From contig VBHQ01000007.1 of NCBI GenBank assembly GCA_005880395.1, forward strand, positions 1 through 38,021: a stretch of 38,021 bases of DNA, in the 5' to 3' direction. Within the stretch, counting starts at the first letter, position 1. Each line of letters opens with the position of its first letter. Both the position numbers and the translations under genes were made by a program. This document shows, piece after piece, positions 7,899 through 16,485 of the stretch. The DNA is from Chloroflexota bacterium (GTDB taxonomy: Bacteria; Chloroflexota; Dormibacteria; CF-121). Under the pieces are notes generated by a model. The model saw nothing but the letters and a program-made list of their open reading frames with translations. It had not been told where the DNA came from and ran no database searches.

Positions 7899-9323
7899 TT
7901 AGCGCCGGGGTTGCACCGGGTCGAGGGGCCGGTCGGGACGCGGGTGCAACCTGGCATTGACTCGCCGGCCGAGATAGCGCCGGCCCTTCGTCAGGACCGA
8001 CATCGGCCCCTGGTAGAGAACAGTTGTCATCGCCTTGATCGCAAGGTAGCGCCAGTCACGCGGCGCGGCGGCCGCTTCGGAATCACCATGGGGAACCGGG
8101 CGGACGCGCGCCGGCTGGACCGCCGCCAGGTCAGCCGCCTGCTGCGGATCGGCGCAAAAGCGCACCAGGGGCCCGGCCACGTTCGGCCAGGTCAGCTCGC
8201 GGGCGTACTCGCGGACCCGTGCCGCCTGCTGCTTGCGAACCACCGGATCGGCAAGCACATCGATCGCGCGGACGATCGCGTCCGGATCCGAAGGCGGGAC
8301 GCTGATCCCCATCTGCCGCCGCTCGACCGTATCGCCGAGCGTGTCTCCGGCCGTACACAGGATTGGCACGCCGGCCCAGAAAAAGTCGAGGAAGCGGGTC
8401 CGGAACGCGAGGTGCGCCTCGATGTGGTCGGTGTGCGTGGAGACTCCAACGTCGGCCTCCAGAACCCAGTCGCCCCGACGGTCGTAGGGCACCCATTCCT
8501 CGTTGAAGAAGACGATACGGTTGATGACGCCGAGCTCGGTGGCCAGCCGCTTGGCCTCGTGCACCATCCAGGAGTCTGGCGCGTAGGGATTGGGATGGCG
8601 AATGCCCATGAACACGACGCGGAGGTTCGGGTGCTTCGCGCTGGCCATGGCCGCCGCCCGGATCAGGGTGAGGGGATCGAGCCAGTTGTAAATGGTGCCG
8701 CCGAGCAAGATGAAGTCGTCGTCACGGATACCCGGGATGACGCCCCGCATCGCCCTGCCCTTCCTGCGGGGCGGCTCAGCCGGCAGGCCGAAGGGCACCA
8801 GGTCGATCAGGGAACGCAGCGACGGGTCACGACCGAAGTTCTCGGGGTTGACGCGATTGAGGGCCGACAGCGCGCCCAACCAGTAATCACGCTGTTTCTC
8901 GCTGGCGCAGACGAAGAAGTCGCAGACGCGAAGCTGTTCGTTGACCACCGAGACGGTGCCATCCCACATCGGCAGGTCGTTGGCCGATTTCTGCAGCGGC
9001 TTCAGGACGAGCAGTTCGAGGTTGAAGGGACCATACAGATCCGAGACCAGGCGTGCGCCTGAAGCCGCGATGAAGGGATAAGCCTCGAGGATGTAGCCCT
9101 GGAAGAAGATGACGTCTTGCTTCGGCGCCAGCTGCTGGAGCGTCGAGGTGTCGTGGGCGATGATCGGAAAGCCCGGGTCGGGCAAGTCGCTTTCGGCGCG
9201 CGAGGCAAGGATCACCTCGTTGCCGGCCCGATGGAGCTCACGCGCCAGCTCGTAAGAGCGGATGGCAGGGCCGGCCATCCGCTGATTGATGAAGTCGCTG
9301 GAGACGACGAGGACGCGGCTCAT
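7899..9323 (-). CDS. glycosyltransferase, GT4-like (paralogue 1 of 3)
   Basis: A cytosolic GT-B fold enzyme of 474 residues; donor and acceptor are unknown. The N-terminus MSRVLVVSSDF...GPAIRSYELAREL is the acceptor-domain start. ASEKQRDYWLGAL and DLVPFGLPAEPP lie mid-protein. The donor domain shows YNWLDPLTLIRA, VFFNEEWVPYDRR, STHTDHIEAHL and FRTRFLDFFWAGVPI followed by CTAGD, where related GT4 enzymes have their E-x7-E-like region. The basic C-terminal tail (TVLYQGPMSVLTKGRRYLG) is shared with the next gene and could rest on the membrane. The following homologue lies 11 bases upstream, and the two read as a tandem duplication. It is the last gene of the glycosyltransferase operon. Confidence 0.85.
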   Translation of the reverse strand: MSRVLVVSSDFINQRMAGPAIRSYELARELHRAGNEVILASRAESDLPDPGFPIIAHDTSTLQQLAPKQDVIFFQGYILEAYPFIAASGARLVSDLYGPFNLELLVLKPLQKSANDLPMWDGTVSVVNEQLRVCDFFVCASEKQRDYWLGALSALNRVNPENFGRDPSLRSLIDLVPFGLPAEPPRRKGRAMRGVIPGIRDDDFILLGGTIYNWLDPLTLIRAAAMASAKHPNLRVVFMGIRHPNPYAPDSWMVHEAKRLATELGVINRIVFFNEEWVPYDRRGDWVLEADVGVSTHTDHIEAHLAFRTRFLDFFWAGVPILCTAGDTLGDTVERRQMGISVPPSDPDAIVRAIDVLADPVVRKQQAARVREYARELTWPNVAGPLVRFCADPQQAADLAAVQPARVRPVPHGDSEAAAAPRDWRYLAIKAMTTVLYQGPMSVLTKGRRYLGRRVNARLHPRPDRPLDPVQPRR

Positions 9324-9334
9324 TCCGCTGGAGT

Positions 9335-10711
9335 CTATCCTCGCTGCCGGCGCAGGTAGCTCTTGCCTTTGCGCCAGACGCCGCTGGGTCCCTGGTAGAG
9401 AACCGTTTCGATCGCTTTCAGACTCAGCGATCGCCAGTCGCGGCGCGGGGTCACTCCCACGTGGTCGCGGAGCGGCACCGATTTCACGCGCGCCGGGGCG
9501 ATGGCGGCCAGGTCCGCCGCCCTTTGGGGATTAGCGCAGAAGCTGATCAGGGGTTGGGCCGCCTTCGACCAGGTGTAGTTGGTCGCGTACCCCCGCACCC
9601 GCTCCGCGCACTGCGCCCGGTAGCGAGCGTCAGCGAGCCTATCGATGGCGAGCGCGACGGCGTGAGCGTCACCGGCCGAGACCGTTACCCCCATTTCGTT
9701 GGCCTCGACCGCATCGCCCAGAGAATCGCCCGCGGTGCAGAGGATCGGTAGCGCCGCCCAGAAGTAGTCGAGGAAGCGGGTGCGAAAGGAAAAGCGCGCC
9801 TCGAGGTGATCGCCGTGCGTCGAGACACCGACATCGGAATCAAGCAGCCAGTCGGCGCGCTCGTCGTAGGGCACCCAGCCCTCGTGAAAAAACACCAGCC
9901 GGTTGGTCGCGCCCAGCTCGTCGGCCAGCTCTCGGGCCTGCGTCAGCATTCGAAACTTGGGAATGTGCGGATTGGGCGGTTGGGTCGCCATGAAGACCAG
10001 CCGCAGGTTGGGATGGGCGGCGCTCGCCTCGACCACACCGCGAATCAGCGTCAGCGGGTCGAACCAGTTGTAGATGCTGCTACCCCAGAGCAGGATGAGA
10101 TCGCCGTCGCCGATGCCGGGGATCACGCCACGCATCGCCTTACCGCGTTTTTTTGGCGGATCGCCGGGTAAGCCGAAGGGGACCAGGTCGATCAGCGCGC
10201 GCATCGATGGGTCCCTTGAGAAGGTCTCGCTGTTGATCCGGTTGAGCGCGGTCAGCGCACCGACCCAGTAATCGAACTGCTTCTCGCTGGCGCAGATGAA
10301 GAAGTCGCAAAGGCGCAGCTGGTCGTCGAGCGAGCGCAATGCCTCGTCGGGATTCCCCATCGCGTCGGCGGGCATCGCTTCCGCCGCCCGCTGGACGAGC
10401 ACCTCGAGCGTAAACGGACCATAAAGGTCGGCGACCAGGCACGCCCCCGAGTCGACCAGGAATGGATAGGAGTCGAGGATGTGCCCCTGGAACAGCACCA
10501 CCTGGCTGGCGCGTGCCAGCGCCTGCAAGCGCACGGGCTCGTGCGACACGATAGGAAAGGCGCGCTCGTGGAGATCGGTCTCGCCCCGGCTCGCGAGGGT
10601 GACGTCGTTGCCCGCCAGCTGCAGCTGCCGGGCCAGTTCGTAGGAGCGGATCGCCGGGCCGGCCATGCTGCGCCGGACGAAGTCGTTGGAAATGACGAGA
10701 ACTCGGCTCAT
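9335..10711 (-). CDS. glycosyltransferase, GT4-like (paralogue 2 of 3)
   Basis: A 458-residue GT-B enzyme closely related to its downstream neighbour, by eye about half identical over the whole length. Shared landmarks are MSRVLVISNDFVRRSMAGPA, CDFFICASEKQFDYWVGAL, DLVPFGLPGDPPKK, IYNWFDPLTLIRG, FFHEGWVPYDERADWLL, STHGDHLEARFSFRTRFLDY and the tail TVLYQGPSGVWRKGKSYL. I chose ATG 10711 because alignment with the neighbours starts there and it lies 5 bases after the previous gene's stop. The open frame extends further upstream, but that part overlaps the GT2 gene and has no family similarity. Linkage and sugar are unknown. Confidence 0.85.
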   Translation of the reverse strand: MSRVLVISNDFVRRSMAGPAIRSYELARQLQLAGNDVTLASRGETDLHERAFPIVSHEPVRLQALARASQVVLFQGHILDSYPFLVDSGACLVADLYGPFTLEVLVQRAAEAMPADAMGNPDEALRSLDDQLRLCDFFICASEKQFDYWVGALTALNRINSETFSRDPSMRALIDLVPFGLPGDPPKKRGKAMRGVIPGIGDGDLILLWGSSIYNWFDPLTLIRGVVEASAAHPNLRLVFMATQPPNPHIPKFRMLTQARELADELGATNRLVFFHEGWVPYDERADWLLDSDVGVSTHGDHLEARFSFRTRFLDYFWAALPILCTAGDSLGDAVEANEMGVTVSAGDAHAVALAIDRLADARYRAQCAERVRGYATNYTWSKAAQPLISFCANPQRAADLAAIAPARVKSVPLRDHVGVTPRRDWRSLSLKAIETVLYQGPSGVWRKGKSYLRRQRG

Positions 10712-10716
10712 GCAGT

Positions 10717-11595
10717 TTAAGGGCTGACGATCTGCCGGCCTTTCAGGCCGTTCCAGGCGATCACGAACCCGTGCCGCGCGCGGATGCCAAGCCAGACGGC
10801 GGGCGCCAGCAGCAGGCCGGGGCCGTGCGCATAGTGCTTCCGATAGAAGAGCCACATGGAGCGATGGAACTCGCGCAGCATCGGTCGGGGCCGCTGCCGC
10901 GTCGTCCCGCCCTTGATGTGCAGCACCACCGCCGACGGCACGTAATAGACGCGGCCACCGCGCGCCTTCAGGCGGAAGCAAACGTCCAAATCGTCACCGT
11001 ACATGAAGAAATCCTCGTCGAAGAAGCCGATCGAACGGAAAGCGTCGGCCTTGAAGAGCAGCGCGGCGCCGGTGCCGCAGTCGATCTCGCTCGGGATATC
11101 CGGGTCCTGGTAGGTCAGGTTGTAGCTCGCCAGCCAGCGAGCCCTGGGGAAAACACGGCTGAGGCCGCTGAGCCGCGCCAGCGCGACCCATGGTGACGGA
11201 AACGAACGGCGGCAGGCGAGATCCAGCCGCCCATCCGGGCGCAGCACCTTGGGGCCAACGACGACCGCGTCCGGCAAGCTGCGCAGCGCAGTGCGCAGCG
11301 TCGTCAGTGCCCCCGGCTGGATCTCGGTGTCGGGATTGAGCAGAAAGATGTTCTCGCCGGTCACCAGCCGCAGCGCCTGGTTGTTGGCCCGGGCGAAGCC
11401 GCGATTCTGGTTGTTGGCAATCACCCTGAACTGCGGAAACTCGCGCTTGATGGCGTCGACGCTGCCATCGGTTGAGGCGTTATCGACGACGAAGACCTCG
11501 TGCGAGAGGCCCTGCAGCTGCGGCAGGAGATGCCGCAGGCAGGCGAGGACCAGGTCCCGCGTCTGCGTGTTGACAATTACGACGGAGAGGTCCAT
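10717..11595 (-). CDS. glycosyltransferase family 2 (rhamnosyltransferase-like)
   Basis: A 292-residue GT-A enzyme of the WbbL/RfbF rhamnosyltransferase type. It opens with LSVVIVNTQTRDLVLACL, then VDNASTDGSVD (nucleotide binding), NRGFARANNQAL, FLLNPDTEI (the DXD-like metal site) and GTGAALLFKADAF with FFDEDFFMYGDDLDVCFR, the acceptor/catalytic ED region. With dTDP-rhamnose genes in the window, transfer of L-rhamnose is a reasonable guess, not shown. No membrane segments stand out beyond a hydrophobic stretch near the C-terminus (PGLLLAPAVWLGI). Its start overlaps the end of the preceding GT2 gene by 19 bases. Confidence 0.88.
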   Translation of the reverse strand: MDLSVVIVNTQTRDLVLACLRHLLPQLQGLSHEVFVVDNASTDGSVDAIKREFPQFRVIANNQNRGFARANNQALRLVTGENIFLLNPDTEIQPGALTTLRTALRSLPDAVVVGPKVLRPDGRLDLACRRSFPSPWVALARLSGLSRVFPRARWLASYNLTYQDPDIPSEIDCGTGAALLFKADAFRSIGFFDEDFFMYGDDLDVCFRLKARGGRVYYVPSAVVLHIKGGTTRQRPRPMLREFHRSMWLFYRKHYAHGPGLLLAPAVWLGIRARHGFVIAWNGLKGRQIVSP

Positions 11596-12602
11596 TGACG
11601 CCGTGACCGGCCGAGCCGGCCCTCACGAAGCTTGCGAACATACGGGTAAGGCTGAAACCAGGGTTCGATGGCGGCAGGCCGGACGGTTCGTCGGTCCTGG
11701 ACCTGACGCCGCTTCCTGAGCGCCGACGGGAGGAGCCGAACCGTGTCGATGAACCCCATTAGGGCGGCAGGCCGGCTCAGCAGTAATTGCAGCGCCTTGG
11801 CTCCGGTGAAGGCCACCATCCCCGGCGAGCGGCGCCACATCCCGCTGCCGCCGTCGTTCTTGATGATCATCAGCAGGCGGTTTTTCAGGATGTGTCGCTG
11901 CATCCCCGTCGTGTACCAGGCCCCGCTTCCCCCTCGGAGATGGATGGCCACGGCGCGCGGATCGTACCAGCTTCGCCATCCCCGCAGCCGCGCCCGCCAG
12001 TCCAGATCGTTGTCCTCGAGGTAGGCGAAGAAGCTGCTGTCGAAGACCTCGCCATCAATCATCACGTCGTCGAGCATCGCCCGGCGGTAGAGTGCGGCGG
12101 CGGCGCAAACGCCAAAAACCTCCATCGGCTGGTCGTACGGCGGACCGTCCGGCTCGTCCTCAGCACGGTTCACGGACCAGAGATTGCGGTAGACGACGTG
12201 GCCGGCCGAATCGATGCGCGGTCGCGCGCCGTCTGGCGCCGGCCGCAGCAACTTGCCCGAGGCCGAGCCAAGGCGCGTGTCCGGCAGCATGTCCTCGACC
12301 AGGATGCGCACGTAGTCGGGTGCCAGGAGCGCATCCATGTTGAGCAGGAGAATGAATTCACCGGCGGCGCTCGGGATCGCTTGGTCGTAGGCCATGGCAA
12401 AGCCGAGATTTCTCCCATTCCGAATCAGCCGGACATCGGCTTGTCCCGCCATCTGGTCCGCCGAGCCGTCGATCGAACCGTTGTCGATCACGACGATCTC
12501 CAGTAGGCGGTAGGTCTGCGCTCGGACCGACGCCAGGCATCGGCTCAAGAACTGGGCGCCGTTCCAATTGAGGATCAGGACGGAAACGAGACCCGGCGTC
12601 AC
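11577..12602 (-). CDS. glycosyltransferase family 2
   Basis: A 341-residue GT-A glycosyltransferase. Motifs in order: VSVLILNWNGAQFLSRCL, IVVIDNGSIDGSADQM, NGRNLGFAMAYDQAI, FILLLNMDALL (where the second Asp-type metal ligand sits), VFGVCAAAALYRRAM and FFAYLEDNDLDWRARL with the catalytic ED pair. The basic tail is followed by a hydrophobic KALQLLLSRPAALMGFIDT stretch, probably membrane-associated. The start is GTG 12602, in a GTGA overlap with the stop of the GT4 gene; longer in-frame extension runs through that gene and is spurious. Donor unknown; rhamnose or another hexose from this locus is plausible. Confidence 0.88.
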   Translation of the reverse strand: MTPGLVSVLILNWNGAQFLSRCLASVRAQTYRLLEIVVIDNGSIDGSADQMAGQADVRLIRNGRNLGFAMAYDQAIPSAAGEFILLLNMDALLAPDYVRILVEDMLPDTRLGSASGKLLRPAPDGARPRIDSAGHVVYRNLWSVNRAEDEPDGPPYDQPMEVFGVCAAAALYRRAMLDDVMIDGEVFDSSFFAYLEDNDLDWRARLRGWRSWYDPRAVAIHLRGGSGAWYTTGMQRHILKNRLLMIIKNDGGSGMWRRSPGMVAFTGAKALQLLLSRPAALMGFIDTVRLLPSALRKRRQVQDRRTVRPAAIEPWFQPYPYVRKLREGRLGRSRRQWTSPS

Positions 12603-13984
12603 GCCTTCGAGTTGCCGCCGGCGTTTAGGACCCCGGGAAGATGCGCGCGCAGGCGGGCCATCTCGCGGCGGAGCCGTTTGCGCGCGCGTTTGGTGACACC
12701 CGGAATCCCCTCGAGCCGGTAGGCCGCGGCCGCCAGCTGGAGCGTATTCGCCGGCTTGATTCGCGGATAGCGCAGGTCGTGATAAGCCAGGTCGGGCGCC
12801 GATTGTGGATTGGCACAGTAGGCGACCAGGGGTTTCGCCACCTGCTCCCAGGTGTACCTGGCGGCCAGCTCCCGCGATCGTTCCCGCATCTGCTGCCGTC
12901 GCCCTCGGTCCGTCGCCACGAGACGAAGCGCGCCGGCCACGCCGTCGACATCGCCGTCCTTTACCGCAATTCCTGCGCCTATCGCCACCGCCTCGTCGCA
13001 GAGCACGTCGCCGGCCGTGGCTACGATCGGAAGGTTGGCCCAGAGGTAATCGAGAAAGCGGGTTCGGAACGAGAAGCGGGTTTCGACTTGCTCGGAATGG
13101 GTGCTGAGCGCCATATCCGAATCGCAGAGAAAGTTGACCCGCTGCTCGTAGGGCACCCACCCCTCGTGGAAGAACACTGACCGGTTGAGCAGTCCCAGTT
13201 CCTGCGCCAGGTCCTGAGCGCGACGCGTCATCGCCATCCGTGGGTTGGCCAGATTGGGATGGTGCGTGCCCATGAAGACCAGCTTGAGCGACGGCAGATC
13301 ATCCTCGAGCCTTGCTATCGCCCGGATCGGCGTCAAGGGGTCAAACCAGTTCCAGATCCCTCCGCCCCAGAGCGCCACGACGTCGGTCGGCTCGATGCCC
13401 GGCACCACCCCCTTCAGCGCATGTCCGGTAGGCTCCGGCGGATCCGACCGCAAGCCGAAGGGAACGACGTCCACCAGCGACCGCAGGGTCGGGTCGGCCG
13501 CCCAGGTGTACGGGTTGATGCGGTTCGCCATCGTGAGGGCGCCGAGCCAGTAGTCGCGCTGCCGCTCGCTGGCGCACATCATGAAGTCGGCGACCTCGAG
13601 CTGCTCGAGGACGACGTCCAGGCCGTACTGGTGGATGTTGACCCGCTGCCGCACATCGAGCTCGCCGTACATGTGCAGCGTTTCGAGGATAAACGGACCG
13701 TAGATGTCCATGACGAGGTAGCGAGCAAGCTTGCGTATGATCGGGTAGTTGCGCACCAGGTAGCCGATGGCGATCACGATGTCGTGCTCGCGCAGCAAAG
13801 CAGGCAGCGCGCCATCGGCAAAGCAGGTGACTCGAAGCTTCGACGACTGGCGCGGGTTTTTGTTCGGCGTGCCGATCGTCACCGTTTGCTGCTTCGCGAG
13901 CAGGTGAGCCAGCTCCCAAACGCGGATGCTTGGCCCCGCGATGGCATCGATCAGCGGCTCATGGGTCAGGAACAGGACCTTCAC
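12599..13984 (-). CDS. glycosyltransferase, GT4-like (paralogue 3 of 3)
   Basis: A 461-residue relative of the two enzymes at 7899 and 9335, more diverged. It shares VKVLFLTHEPLIDAIAGPS, DIYGPFILE, MMCASERQRDYWLGALT, VDVVPFGLRSDPPEP, IWNWFDPLTPIRAI, VFFHEGWVPYEQR, STHSEQVETRFSFRTRFLDY and TAGD, but has a different basic C-terminal tail (KRARKRLRREMARLRAHL). The GTG start at 13984 overlaps the upstream GT2 stop (GTGA). The further open frame upstream is encoded by a dispersed repeat and is not part of the family. Separated from its paralogues by two GT2 genes, it may be the oldest of the three copies. Confidence 0.85.
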   Translation of the reverse strand: MKVLFLTHEPLIDAIAGPSIRVWELAHLLAKQQTVTIGTPNKNPRQSSKLRVTCFADGALPALLREHDIVIAIGYLVRNYPIIRKLARYLVMDIYGPFILETLHMYGELDVRQRVNIHQYGLDVVLEQLEVADFMMCASERQRDYWLGALTMANRINPYTWAADPTLRSLVDVVPFGLRSDPPEPTGHALKGVVPGIEPTDVVALWGGGIWNWFDPLTPIRAIARLEDDLPSLKLVFMGTHHPNLANPRMAMTRRAQDLAQELGLLNRSVFFHEGWVPYEQRVNFLCDSDMALSTHSEQVETRFSFRTRFLDYLWANLPIVATAGDVLCDEAVAIGAGIAVKDGDVDGVAGALRLVATDRGRRQQMRERSRELAARYTWEQVAKPLVAYCANPQSAPDLAYHDLRYPRIKPANTLQLAAAAYRLEGIPGVTKRARKRLRREMARLRAHLPGVLNAGGNSKA

Positions 13985-15279
13985 AGCCCCCCTCCCCGCT
14001 CCGGGGAGGGCTGGGGAGGAAGTACCCACGCATCGAGCCCGAAGGCCTGCATCATCTGTCGGTGGTAAGCGGCAAATCCGCCGACCGGGGCAAGCGGTTC
14101 GAGGGGCAGGCCGAATAGCTTGAGGATCTCCTGATCGCTACGGCGTCGCATGGCCTGCACCGCGGCGCGCTTTGATCGCAGCACGGGTAGATGCTGGCCG
14201 AACTGCTCGATCGCGAGCAGCGACGACATCGCGGAAGCCCGGACAGGCAGCGACCCGTCACCGCCAAGGCGGCGCATGGCCTGCTGCCGCAGCTTCGTGT
14301 TGAGCGCGCTCAGCCGTCGTGCGGTCGCCGCGGGGAGGCGCTTCGCGGTGCCCATAACCCCCCTCTCCCGCAGGCTCCTCGCGAGCGGCGCCTGGGCGAT
14401 TTCCATATGCCTCCGGGGGAGCGCAGAGTGGTTGCCCTCGTCAACGGGCAAAGCAAATGCGTTCCGATCCGGATTCACCATCAGCACCACCTTCTCGGCG
14501 AGCAAGAGCAACGCAGCGGGCAGCACCTGTGCCAGGTGGGCATCGTCGTAGTTCTTGTAGATGGTGTAGAGCGGATTGCGGTCGTAAAGCACCGCCTTGC
14601 GCTGGTCGTCGACCAGCCGGACGCTACCGTGCATGACGTGCTCGACGAGCGATTTCGGCGCGTTTCGAACCCGATATCCGGCAAGCCATAGGCGCCAGCC
14701 GAGGTCGAGATCTTCATAGAAGAGGAAGTAGTCCTGATCGAAGCGGCCCACCTCGTTGAACCGATCACGCCAGATGACCATCGAGCCACCACAGGGCGAG
14801 AGGATGTCCCGTTCTTTGTCATCCTCACGCATCGGATCGCCCCAGCCGATCTGGAGCCCGTAGCCCGTCAAGGTCGCGCCACCGATGATGAAGTCGGTCT
14901 GCTTCCGATCCCAGCTCAAGATCTTGCCGCCGACCGCGGCGATGTCCGGCGCGCTCACCAGGACCTTTACCATCTCCTCGAGCCAGGTCGGGTCGGCGCG
15001 TGTGTCATTGTTGACGAAGGCCAGCGCATCGGTCGCTAGCCGCTCCGCGGCATAATTGTTGCCGCCACCGAAGCCGAGGTTCTCCGGCGACTGGATCACC
15101 CGAACGGTTGGAAACGCCTGCTGCACGAACGCCTCCGAGCCATCGGTCGACCCGTTGTCCATCAGCACCAGGTCGAGCTTGCCTTTGTAGGACTGTCTGA
15201 GCAGCGCCTTGAGGCACGCGGTCAGATGATGCTTGCCGTTCCAGTTCACGACCACGACCGAGACCGAGGGCAGAGTCAA
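13981..15279 (-). CDS. glycosyltransferase family 2 with long C-terminal extension
   Basis: A 432-residue enzyme whose first 260 residues form the GT-A domain: VSVVVVNWNGKHHLTACL, LVLMDNGSTDGSEAFV, NLGFGGGNNYAAE, FVNNDTRADP (metal site), CGGSMVIWRDRFNEVG and YFLFYEDLDLGWRL (catalytic ED). A hydrophobic helix (LPAALLLLAEKVVLMV) and an Arg-rich helical C-terminus of unknown role follow. It starts at TTG 15279, three bases after the wzt stop codon, so it is the first glycosyltransferase behind the exporter. The last codons (LPPQPSPERGGGL) come from a dispersed GC-rich repeat at 13987-14019, suggesting the natural C-terminus was replaced or extended by insertion. Confidence 0.88.
   Translation of the reverse strand: MTLPSVSVVVVNWNGKHHLTACLKALLRQSYKGKLDLVLMDNGSTDGSEAFVQQAFPTVRVIQSPENLGFGGGNNYAAERLATDALAFVNNDTRADPTWLEEMVKVLVSAPDIAAVGGKILSWDRKQTDFIIGGATLTGYGLQIGWGDPMREDDKERDILSPCGGSMVIWRDRFNEVGRFDQDYFLFYEDLDLGWRLWLAGYRVRNAPKSLVEHVMHGSVRLVDDQRKAVLYDRNPLYTIYKNYDDAHLAQVLPAALLLLAEKVVLMVNPDRNAFALPVDEGNHSALPRRHMEIAQAPLARSLRERGVMGTAKRLPAATARRLSALNTKLRQQAMRRLGGDGSLPVRASAMSSLLAIEQFGQHLPVLRSKRAAVQAMRRRSDQEILKLFGLPLEPLAPVGGFAAYHRQMMQAFGLDAWVLPPQPSPERGGGL
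13987..14019. repeat. GC-rich dispersed palindromic repeat, copy B
   Basis: Reads CCCCCCTCCCC, GCTCCGGGGAGGG, then CTGGGGAGG. It has the same CCCTCCCC/GGGGAGGG arms and G-rich tail as the copies at 2233, 21248 and 28796. It supplies the final codons of the GT2 gene at 13981 and sits right beside the GTG start of the next gene (13984), so its hairpin could affect translation coupling between the two. Confidence 0.6.
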
Positions 15280-15282
15280 CCG

Positions 15283-16485
15283 CTAATCCTGGGTGAGCTG
15301 CCATTTGGCCGGCATGAAAACCACGCCGACCGGATCGAGGATTCTCTGGCGAACGCGAAACTCGAGGCGCCGGTCGAAGTAGTCATAGGTAATCCGATCC
15401 TCTTCGTCACTGATCTTTGCCGACACCAGGTAGCCAGCCTCCAGCAGATTGAGGGAAGTCAGATTGACGCCCACGGTGCCGCCGCCACTGATCTCGGGAA
15501 TGTCGAAGCCACTGGTCTTCGAGTTGGTGGCAAAGCAGATCACGCCATCGTCCTGACGGGTCAGGCCGATGCTGAACACCGGTCGCCTTACGGGATGCTT
15601 GCAGCGGTAGGTAATCCTCACCTGCATTCGATCGCCAGGTTCGAAGACGTATTGCGGCCGGCCGGCGCCATCCAGGAGTTCCACGCGGGCAATCTGCACG
15701 TCGCCAGTCCGCCACTGGTCCGATGCTTCAGCCCCATCCGCCGAGGCGTGTCCGCGATGCTGAACATCCGCCAGGTATTCGTCGGTCACCTGATCCGGAG
15801 AACCATCCGCCCGAATCGCTCCCTGGTCGATCCACAGCGTGCGGTCGCAAAACCGCCGTACCGCGGCCAGGTCATGCGAGACAAAGACGATCGTTTTCCC
15901 CTCGCTGCGAAAGCGATTGATCCGCTCATAGCACTTCTGCGCAAACTCCGCGTCACCGACCGCGAGCACCTCGTCGACGAGCAGTACATCGGGGTCCACA
16001 TTCACAGCGATGGCAAAACCCAACCGCATGTACATGCCGCTGGAGTAGGTCTTCACCGGGTTGTCGATGAATCGCTCCAGTCCGGAGAAGCGGATGATCT
16101 CGTCCAAGCGGCGGCGGATCAGCTCTCGCCGTAGTCCAAGCAACGCGCCGTTCAGGAAGATGTTCTCACGCCCGGTGTAGTCGGGGTGAAAGCCGGTACC
16201 CAGTTCGAGAAGGGCAGAAACGCGACCCGCCACGCGGACCTCGCCGCCGTTGGGATGCAGGATGCGGGCGATCAGCTTCAACGCCGTCGATTTTCCGGCG
16301 CCGTTGGGCCCGATCAAACCCACGGTTGTGGCCGGCTCGACGTCAAAGGACACGTCGCGGAGAGCGTAGAACTCCTTGTACACGCCGCGCCGGCGCCGGA
16401 TGAGGGCTTCTTTCAGCAGCTCGTGCCGCTGCTCGTAGATCCGGAAGGTCTTGTTGACTCCCTCGAAGCTGACCGCGGCCCCCAT
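15283..16485 (-). CDS. wzt: ABC-2 polysaccharide exporter, ATPase subunit with C-terminal glycan-binding domain (Wzt-like)
   Basis: Energises export of an undecaprenol-linked polysaccharide with the permease encoded just upstream. The 400-residue protein has Walker A GPNGAGKST (59-67), the Wzt/TagH-typical ELGTGFHPDYTGREN (about 94-108), signature YSSGMYMRLGFA (about 147-158), Walker B LLVDE (168-172) and switch His in FVSHD (about 204). Residues 245-400 form a beta-rich C-terminal domain like that of Wzt, which in E. coli O8/O9a recognises the chain terminus. Its presence suggests export of a completed, end-modified glycan. ATG 16485 shares a base with the permease stop; an upstream frame extension inside the permease gene is spurious. 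Confidence 0.93.
   Translation of the reverse strand: MGAAVSFEGVNKTFRIYEQRHELLKEALIRRRRGVYKEFYALRDVSFDVEPATTVGLIGPNGAGKSTALKLIARILHPNGGEVRVAGRVSALLELGTGFHPDYTGRENIFLNGALLGLRRELIRRRLDEIIRFSGLERFIDNPVKTYSSGMYMRLGFAIAVNVDPDVLLVDEVLAVGDAEFAQKCYERINRFRSEGKTIVFVSHDLAAVRRFCDRTLWIDQGAIRADGSPDQVTDEYLADVQHRGHASADGAEASDQWRTGDVQIARVELLDGAGRPQYVFEPGDRMQVRITYRCKHPVRRPVFSIGLTRQDDGVICFATNSKTSGFDIPEISGGGTVGVNLTSLNLLEAGYLVSAKISDEEDRITYDYFDRRLEFRVRQRILDPVGVVFMPAKWQLTQD

Noticed and set aside
9335-10981. Extended N-terminus of the second GT4 paralogue
   Set aside because: The first 90 codons overlap the GT2 gene in another frame and have no similarity to the paralogues; ATG 10711 fits alignment and spacing.
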